From the NCBI GenBank assembly GCA_004794785.1, contig SJOL01007351.1, positions 1,250,627 through 1,314,626 on the forward strand: a stretch of 64,000 nucleotides of DNA, read 5' to 3'. The notes beneath the pieces are model-generated. The model was not told the origin of the DNA and ran no database searches. It saw nothing but the letters and a program-made list of their open reading frames with translations. Position numbers and translations under genes: made by a program. This document shows, piece after piece, positions 56,176 to 64,000 of the stretch (its first letter is position 1; the number at the start of each line of letters is the position of its first letter). The stretch is from Opisthorchis felineus. Lineage: Eukaryota > Platyhelminthes > Trematoda > Opisthorchiida > Opisthorchiidae.

Positions 56176-56355
56176 GAGGAAGGTAGCTCAGTGATTAAGG
56201 CACAAACTCACTGACCGGAAGATCCGTGGTTCGAACCCAACCACTACATCTCGATCGCTCCTGTCTACGCTTGGGCAGCCTGACAGTATCTTGGCCCTCA
56301 TGCTTTTTTCAGCTGGCATGACAGCTAGGCACCGAAAGGGCGCTACAGCTGAACG
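56176..56355 (+). repeat. SINE family B copy
   Basis: The head is GGTAGCTCAGTGATTAAGGC with B box GATCCGTGGTTCGAACCC. The 3' end GGCATGACAGCTAGGCACCG is followed by AAAGGGCGCTACAGCTGAAC. The tRNA-like part lacks the pairing needed for an intact tRNA, so it is a SINE and not a tRNA gene. Confidence 0.8.
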
Positions 56356-57484
56356 ACTACTTTTATGTTTTATTTATTCAGAGCAAAATGCACTTAAATG
56401 AGGACCACTCACGTAGGAGTAGTCACAGTTCCTGTGATGGGCGTATGAATTCAGAATTGTCATTTATGTTAGTATTCACATTAAAAACCGAGTATGCTCC
56501 ACAAAAGAGGTCAGAGGACAGTACGTTTACCACCATTCCAAAGTTGTCCTCAATCATTAGCCGATTCGGGGCTGATGATGGCTGAGTCTTGACCTTTTAT
56601 TTATGCATTTAGTCACCCTGAAAATCTTCAAATTTACTTGCCCAATTGGATTACATGATTTTGGCAGTCGACAGTCAGCTGCTAACACGATTAAGGTAAA
56701 TAATAACGCACCAAATGGAACGCGCTACAGCTCAGCGTTTACAATATGTATCAGACGGAAAACTGACAACAGGAACAGGCGACGCTACCTTCTTTGTAGT
56801 GAAGCATCAACGACGATCCATCAACCAAGAACTGTTTGAAACGGCCAATTTAACACATGAATCTGTCTTACAATGAACATATTCGGTCGATCAATAAGCG
56901 AACGTACACCAGGTTGCCTGAGCCAACAATACGGTTCGAACTTCAACAAGTGATTCAAAATCACCCTTTTAGGGATCCAGAATTAACCATCTGATTCAGG
57001 GTGGAAAGATGATGGCGTTACACTTTGTCTATGGGGCCTATTTCGGCAAGTGCACCGGTAGGCTCCGGCTTCAAGCTGGCAGTTTCAAACCAAAGACTGC
57101 ATCCGGTTGGGCTGTGGATGGTCATGGCAAAGTTTGTTTGCACCATTGAATGGTACCACTCGGACTCATTACATGCACTCATAAATAAATGCTAGAAGGG
57201 CTAAGAGGGAATCTGTTCGACCGACCACAAATACATGGTAACTGGTTGGTAGTCTCTGCGTCACCTTGCATTGTGGGTTTCGTGCCAACTTATCGCGTTC
57301 CACATCAACCCTGGTTGAATTTGAGTTTCTACTGCATACTTCGGAAAACGTATGTCTTATCGCTAAATCACACCGCACAAGTAGTAATTCCAAAACAGTT
57401 TGCGCAGTCATCCACGAGAGCCAAACAACATTCAGTGCATCGGACGGTAAAATGATGGCACGAGTAGACAACTCGATCTTGTGA

Positions 57485-57656
57485 ATGATCAACAACCAAC
57501 CAAGGCTTAAAGCTGACGAACTGTCAACCGATGTAACGCAACGGGCACAACTGAACGATCGATACGCGCACGCGCAGTTGGCTGCCCTGGCTACCACAGA
57601 CGGAATGAGTTTCGTTAACCCCCTCAGCAGAATGAATGACATGCACGTAAACGTTG
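57485..57656 (+). CDS. Possible first exon, function unknown
   Basis: An ATG follows directly after an in-frame stop. Fifty-seven codons (MINNQPRLKADELSTD, AQLNDRYAHAQLAALA) run to a strong donor GTTG/GTGAGT. The helix looks amphipathic and spectrin- or tektin-like in composition only. A long frame on the opposite strand (57169-57687) is probably its shadow. No homologue recognised. Confidence 0.35.
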
Positions 57657-60098
57657 GTGAGTAGCTGTATCCAACACTTACGATCAAGCCCTGCCAATTG
57701 CAGTTTTCGCCTCGATGCAGTTGCGGTCACACAACCCAGAGATGAGTGAACCCACCAGCTAAATGTTTGCCTGATAAATGGCTGGAGTTGGTGTGTGCAT
57801 TTCGCGCGCTGAATTACGCACAGAACCACTACACATAAATGGAAAGCACGAGGCATGTACCTAATTACCTCGTGCTACGTTCATTTTGCTGTTGGAATAC
57901 TAATGATTTTGTTATCTATACTACCCAGTACGGTTGGTGCAACGGAACAGTGTGCACGCTGACAGAAACCGCCCGAGGTAGCGTTCATAACTGTTCAGTG
58001 TGTCTCCTTGTTTTTCGTTTCGCGTCACATTCCGTCATGTTCAAAGCTAATTACCTGTAATTTCCGAAACTGTACAGTGAGGTAGTCAAAGTGGTTTGGA
58101 AAAAAATGTGACTAGTGTCCAAGGCGAGATGGAAAACAAGGTTTTGGTCGTCCAAAGACCATCCGGTTTTACGGATTGAGCAATCCATGTGTGGGTCATC
58201 TGTTTTTGCTATTCCATTGTCCTGACCGAATGCGAAATGACAGGAATCAGCAATCTAATCGACTACACACAACAAAGTAGTCTCTTCATCATGTCTAAAA
58301 TAGCGTTTCGCGGAAAACACGAACTAATGCCCGATCCTACGAAGAGATGCTACCAATCAGATGAGACCACATACTTCCGTTTTCGGTTATCGTCGCCGTT
58401 GGGAAGAACACGGCATGGGTTACTTTTGATTATTGTAGGAGGCCGCTTAATTGAGGCCCTAGTGACCCTGGTGTTTAGTCAGTCCAGTAAAGCATGTGTC
58501 GCATAGGGTAGAGGTCACTGGCATCCTAACAGTAAATCGCAAGTCATTTGCGCAACGCAAGGTTCAGGAATTAGGAGGCGAAAACTGATTTGCTTCAATC
58601 ATGCCGACTTTCTGGAGGAAATCGTGTGTATGGGCAGAATTCTTACGTGGCTTTCAAGAGGTGAAAGAGTTCTTTGGTGGAAAGTAGTCATCTACTAGCC
58701 TTCACGTCCTCAGAAATACACTTTCCACGTCGAAATTGCTATTGCTTGATGGTCGGTGCATTTACTTGTTTGGTTAGTTGCATCACTTCAGACGGCCACA
58801 TCATCCACGAATAACGCGTTCTGGTTTATTCTACCATTCTACCATCATTGGAACATAGAAATAGCAAGTGCAGCGTGTGGCTTTCAGCAATAAGTCAACT
58901 GCTTGTCCACTTGATGACTTGATTCGGCTGCACTAGCTATGTTTTCCAGGTCACGTGCTCCGTAGGCCAAGTGATGGATCACTTCGCCGCGTCCCATTTG
59001 CGAGTCCCCATTGAAAGACAACATAATCAACAATGCATGAGATGAAGACACAGAAAGCAACGTACAATAAGAATGGGCTTTTTCTGCGTTGGTGCGCGCC
59101 ATTCGTGAGGTTGATTTATCAGAGATGCACTCCATCAATGGTTGAAAGTACTCATCGTGACGGTGACTTCACGTAACCAGTGATAAAGCAATATCTGATA
59201 ACCTATTCCAAATCAATGGTCTATTATCATTTTTAGCGAGTTTTACCCTTATATGCACTCCCGATCCCAAGCTGAGTCCAGTGCTGCGGTGACCCAATCG
59301 GGATGAAATACATACGATTGCTAATGTGAACAACTGCGAAGAACACTATTCTCGCGCCTACTATACCGACAAAGAAAGTACTGAGAACGTCGATAAGGAA
59401 CCAATTCCACAACCTATTTTACTACAAGTTGACGTAGGACAGACTGCAAAACTGTCTTATTTACGATGCCGTCTGTCATTCCGTTCTCCGTAAAAAAAAC
59501 CACTTTCGGGCCAGAATCCCATTGTCGTATGATTTGCAAACGTATCGAGCTAGACGTAATTTGCAAGGTTATGTATTGATGGCCCTTTCCGATAGGGATC
59601 AATGATGGGTCGGGTAAAAATAGATATCATCCACAGGATGGGTGCTGTAGACCAGTGCCCTCACACTTCTCAGCTTCGCAACCCTTTAGCTCCCTATGGA
59701 TGACGACACCGCTCCCTCCAGCTATTTTATGTTTTATGTGAATACTTGAGGCAATAAAGAAGATCCGATCTAATTATGTAAGACGTAAGACCCAAGGATT
59801 CTCTTAGCTTTGTAGGTACCCAGCAGCATGCCGTTTTGTGGGTCTGTCAGTCACTCTCTCACCCCCTCATTCGCAGAAGCTGCAGTCACAATGAGGGGTC
59901 TTTTATGGCGTATCCTTCCACGACTGAACGAGACGGGGAAACTGTGGTCGATAACTACACCCAGACGCTCAATTATTTGCTAATGAGGAGAATGTTGGTA
60001 GCTCAGATAGCGTACAAGGTCGTTGCTTAGTTAGTCACCAGAAATCCTAGCGTAGAGATGGAATCAATGACGTACCGCTAAGCTCCGCACTCAAACAG

Positions 60099-60180
60099 CA
60101 CACTGACGATGTCACGTCGACTGCGGATGGACAGTTTGGAACTGAACTATCAAGCTCAGAGAACAAATGAACGGTCGTAG
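60099..60180 (+). repeat. Family 2 hammerhead-like repeat, decayed
   Basis: CACACTGACGATGTCACGTCG keeps the core start. The second half (GGATGGACAGTTTGG) has lost GAAA. The repeat end CAAGCTCAGAGAACAAATGA is recognisable. Confidence 0.5.
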
Positions 60181-60521
60181 TTAACAATTATCCCTTCATT
60201 TTTTCGTGGATAGCAAATACAAAAAATGATAGTTGAAGACAGCAACGTCCCGACGTGTACTACCGAATTGAAGAAATACTTGTTCCCAGCCCAACTATTT
60301 CATCGTCCAACTGTGCTGTAAACAGCTATGGCCACAAGTCATCACGGAAACGCGTGAAGCATGATGACAAAGCCTGTATACAGCTGCAACAGGCTCTTGG
60401 ATACCGTGGATGGATAAGGGGAGGAATTGTGAATGTGTGATCAAATTTGGGGCACGATTTCCGCGCGATTCGATAATAAGCGGCCAAAATGCCATCTTTC
60501 AGTAATGCATTATAAGTGACT

Positions 60522-60797
60522 TCATATATCCTGAACCCTGATGACTTTTCCAGTTAGTTTTGACTGAATATAACACCGCTTTTCAACCTTCCAGTAAGCG
60601 AAACCTCTCACATCCGTGTAAACCAGGTCAGAATCAGCCGTAAGTTCCGCGAATGGCTGAACCGAAGGAAGTGTTCTGTGTTGAATAGGAGCAAAGAAAA
60701 TCGATGGAAAACAGACGGCCTCAATAGTGTCTTGACAATCAGTTTGCCGAGGAAAAAAGGAAAGATTTGAACAAAGCCAATCAAGGCTTACCAGCAT
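60522..60797 (-). CDS. Unassigned open frame, weakly beta-trefoil-like
   Basis: The 91-codon minus frame ends FAYWKVEKRCYIQSKLTGKV, IRVQDI. The part 'YIQSKLTGKVI' is reminiscent of the first strand of ricin-type beta-trefoil repeats (YxIxsklxGkvLDV). A second minus frame at 59602-59414 (GPKVVFFTENG) could be a following repeat. Both are short and lack the QxW motif, so this is speculative. Confidence 0.25.
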   Translation of the reverse strand: MLVSLDWLCSNLSFFPRQTDCQDTIEAVCFPSIFFAPIQHRTLPSVQPFAELTADSDLVYTDVRGFAYWKVEKRCYIQSKLTGKVIRVQDI

Positions 60798-60912
60798 CGT
60801 AGGTTGTCCAAGTGGTAGTGGAGGACCTCTGACAATCAGCTTGTTTGCGATATCCCTGTTATTGACAATCTCATTTCAGCTATCGCCCCTGTACCGTCTG
60901 GTCTACGCAAAG

Positions 60913-60946
60913 CATATAGCCGTATATAGCCGTATATAGCCGTCTC
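60913..60946. repeat. 10-bp tandem repeat, three units
   Basis: TATAGCCGTA repeated three times, the last ending in C. Confidence 0.85.
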
Positions 60947-62767
60947 AGTACTTTACTAATTTCTTGGTCTACGGTATCCGGCATGCAATTTTTCCTTGCT
61001 CTATATGTCAGACAGTGAATCAGTTTCCGACTTCGTTTTAGTGGCTCGGAACACCGAAAATGCGTAAAATTACTAGACTAAATACTACTGCGATCGACCC
61101 AACTATTCGGGTTGACCTAGTTCACTTTCGAAATTGGCAATCCATTGTCAGTCTCCTCCTCTATAGTGGAGCCAGTTAGGTTGCGTGATACATTAAACAC
61201 TGAAAATTGTCGCTGATTTCCTGTCTCTTTGCCCTCTAATCTCAGTTGGTGTACTGCATGTGCCAGTATGGTTGTCTCTAATTTGATGAGTCTGGAAAGC
61301 CGGGTCTAACGGCGAACCTTTTTCGGTAAATATTTTTAGCGAAAACACAGACACCGTATGCTGCGCGTAAAACTTGGCTGTGGTTGTCTAAGTGTGCACT
61401 TTGCGATATATGTGTCTCTCCCCTCGTCACTGATGGAACCACATGGATAGGCGGTTGTTTCACAGAGGAATATTTATGAAGTGTGACGATATTTTGTGGT
61501 TGGGGTCAAATCTATAAACTCATGCGCATCTTCTAAGCCGAATGGTGGCATTTTCGACCAGACCAGATCGGTTCCAGTGAAAATGTTATCGCGAAGCACA
61601 ATAGACTAATGCGCTTCTGGCCTACTTCAGAGATAACGTGTGACGAAAGAAGCTTGCTTCAAACCAGCTTTACAAGAGGAAGCTTAAATTTTATGCATGA
61701 ATCTTGACCAGAATTAAGAAACACATGTTTCGTAATCCACATTTAAATTCCAGATATTCATACTGGAAAGGTGGAAGTGGTAAGCAATATCTGAAAATTT
61801 AGCGGGTATGAAAGATGTTTTGGTGAGGTCAATGCGCCAAACTTGTGAGTAGTGATTCAATGAAAAAAATCGGGTGGGTGGTGTTTTTCCAACCTTAGCA
61901 AGATATAAAGAACGTCGGTACATCATTCACTTACATTGCGGAGAAGCAGTGGAGAGAAGCAGGATTAGCTGATTCTTAACTGTCACTCAGGTAAGTGACC
62001 ATCAGACGGATTTGGTGGAGGATGCAAAGGGTGGTCACTGGAAAACCAGTGAAAGCATTAGCATCCGCTAATCAACTAAATCTGTGCAATAAGTAGCATG
62101 TTCCGATTGATCTCATCAGGCGACTGCTACGGTAAGAATACGTTTATCGACGTAACTGATGCTAATATGATGCCTGGGTGGAGTATTGCCGGAACAACTG
62201 CGATTAAGCATGTGGATGATTGGAATTCTCAACCGATGGGGATCCATTCGAACGCCTAACTAAAAAGCGGCGGTAACCGGTGTGAAATCACTAGGAGGAG
62301 TCCAGATCTTAGACGACCATAATTGAGACCACTTATGCTTCGCCTTTGACCTGAGGACCAGAAGATCGTGTTGGTCTAATTTAGTAAATCACAATCAGGG
62401 GTCACGGTTCCATGGGTTGCTGTGTTATCTCCGAGTTGTCTCTTGGCCAATGAAATCGGTCCTCGAGTCAGTGAACCGATTGATTTGTTGCATTCAAATT
62501 TGCTATTACAATCCTGCTGGACAAACACGGCCAGCCTCACCACATTTCGAGTTTTTTTTCAGCCAAGCTGTACCCAAGTATTTGTGTGATACTGGATTTT
62601 CGACATTAGCATCTATAAAAACAAGGCTATACAAGGAACTTAAGGGTGCAACATGTGAGGTTCATCATCATCGACGGCACAACATCAGTCCTTTCCTGTC
62701 GAACAATAATAATTTATCTGAAAGCCTTGTTGTGAAGAAAAGAATAAAAGTGAATGAGGAAGGGACT

Positions 62768-62975
62768 TAGTGCTAGCCTACCGCAATCATTCCGATGTGC
62801 CCACACCTCCAGAAACTCATTCAGACAATCTGAAAAGAACACCAACAGCAGCACCATGGATATCGACCAGTAGCCATACCTTGCAGCGTCACCAAACACG
62901 CACAGTGGGGATCATGCGGACCCCATCTTTGAAGGCGAGCCGCACCGATAACACCCGACAGTACATATAAGGTTG
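62768..62975 (-). mobile_element. LINE 3'-end fragment, same family as 34.8-35.0 kb
   Basis: Bases 62770-62945 align by eye with 34818-34990. Both contain a GTTAGCC/GCTAGCC start, CGCAA(A/T)CATTC, and GTGCCCAC, and later TGGATCCTATT/TGCGGACCCCATC near the coding border. It is in the same orientation (- strand LINE). It holds only the 3' end of the ORF and 3' non-coding region. Confidence 0.6.
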
Positions 62976-64000
62976 GTAGAGGCGGAATTAAGTGACAAGT
63001 CTCAAAGGTTCTGTCCCAGATGCTGTCCCAGATCCATTCCGTTTGTTAAACAGAAGCTGAAGGAACAAAGCTAGTTCTCCTGGTGTGTGCAACGCATTTA
63101 CTATACAATGCAGTCAAGTGCCAGTCTGTAAAACCCGGGGCATTGCCATCGACAATGGTTTTGGTGATAATGATGATGAGTTCAGTTAATAAATCGCAAA
63201 ACAAATTTCCTTTTTGTTCAAACTACCAACCAGAGTTATTCACAAAGTATTAAACTGCAGGTGCGCGTATTTCGTCCGACTACCAGCCTCGGGTTAAACA
63301 AAACTTCGTAACCAACGGCTAGTAGATTTGCCGTGAGTATCAGATTTCAGGAGCGCAGTAGACATTGTGGACAGTGTCACCAGCTGGATTTGTCATGGTT
63401 AATATTGTCATCCAGCCATACAGCTATACTCAGCCGGCAAAAGTATTCATATTATGGTGCTGCCATCAAGGCGCAATGAGCAAGATGTCAAAGTAGGCCA
63501 TGGTAGGTTAACCCTCCATATATGCTGCAAGCCAAATGCATAGCAGCATCTCACCAGACAACGCTAACGAGGCCGTGTGTCTGACCGCCCGAACGCGACA
63601 AATTGACTAAGGGGTACTAAATAACTACAAAGATGGTAACAACACACGCTGAGGGCTCGTAAAGTAGCCAGAGTGGAACCTGGCCAACTCTCATGTCTAT
63701 GTGCACCATCAAGTGGAACAGAACACAAAAAAGACAAATCTCGTAGAAACGGGTGTTGCCTGGTAAACCAATAGGGTAATGAACTAACTGGGAACGCTAA
63801 GGTCTCGAAACACACAGGGATCACAAAAAGAGGAGTAGTGCAACGAGAAAAGCTGGGAACCATTACCCTGGGCAGACCACAGAGCCCTAGGATACCGATT
63901 TTAATCCAGCGCATCCTATCACAACTAGTTACAGGTTAAATTTGTGAGCACCTTCCCAAAAACGCCCCTTCGAGGTACAAAAAAATCAACTTCCAGAGTC

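Larger units (their letters stand above)
51523..64000. other. Region 5' of the DUF4140 exon; no complete gene recognised
   Basis: Contains SINE B (53.9, 56.2 kb), SINE A (55.0 kb), a family 2 relic (60.1 kb), LINE 3' end (62.8 kb) and the unassigned exon-like frames listed separately. The start exon of the DUF4140/4139 gene should lie here or beyond. From 63000 to 64000 nothing is supported. Confidence 0.6.

Noticed and set aside
56176..56250. tRNA gene
   Set aside because: A and B boxes are present, but acceptor and anticodon stems do not pair and the sequence continues as a SINE body with other copies in the window.
57169..57687. 172-codon minus frame
   Set aside because: Cys/Ala/Ser-rich composition typical of an antisense shadow. 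The + frame at 57485-57656 with a strong donor is more likely the coding one.
1..64000. CRISPR arrays, rRNA, prokaryotic operons or prophage
   Set aside because: No regularly spaced repeats, no rRNA signature words, and no dense co-directional genes were seen. The window is eukaryotic.

Overview
This is a fragment of an animal nuclear genome, most likely a trematode flatworm. It has AT-rich DNA, short exons separated by kilobase-scale introns, consensus GT/AG splice sites, and many decayed retroelements (RTE-type LINE, BEL/Pao-like, tRNA-headed SINEs). It also carries hammerhead-ribozyme-bearing repeats of the kind known from schistosomes. Conceptual translations of several repeats look to me like those seen in opisthorchiid liver flukes (Clonorchis/Opisthorchis). 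That is an impression from memory, not a database result. No bacterial-style operons, CRISPR arrays, rRNA or intact tRNA genes were seen.

Two protein-coding genes can be recognised by homology. (1) On the + strand, about 7.3-13.8 kb, lies the 3' half of an ionotropic glutamate receptor-like gene: the end of ligand-binding lobe S1, M1, the pore loop, M3, lobe S2 and M4. It ends at a stop at 13758-13760, with AATAAA at 13842. It is divergent: the normally near-invariant SYTANLAAF motif of M3 is replaced. (2) On the - strand, 51.5-24.2 kb, eight exons encode about 602 codons of a DUF4140/DUF4139 protein (the F37C4.5/MuiA-like family). All junctions I could place keep the reading frame. Its first and last coding exons were not found. 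The two genes converge tail to tail across a repeat-rich gap (13.8-24.2 kb) that holds a 62-base N run.

The introns of gene 2 are a graveyard of mobile DNA. They hold an RTE-type LINE fragment with a readable YADD active site, a second LINE fragment on the + strand, a BEL/Pao gag-like fragment, and several tandem or inverted copies of a repeat with a type I hammerhead ribozyme fold. A second and a third repeat family (best copies at 45312-45351 and 43202-43247) also have the order CUGANGA - hairpin - GAAA. Their cores are better preserved, so they are the most interesting non-coding signals in the window. Two tRNA-derived SINE families are scattered outside the genes and in the 46.4-51.2 kb intron.

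From 51.5 to 64 kb there are more SINEs, one more LINE 3' end and a few exon-like open frames that I cannot assign. Exon ends are by-eye splice predictions. Nothing here was checked with RNA or database searches.
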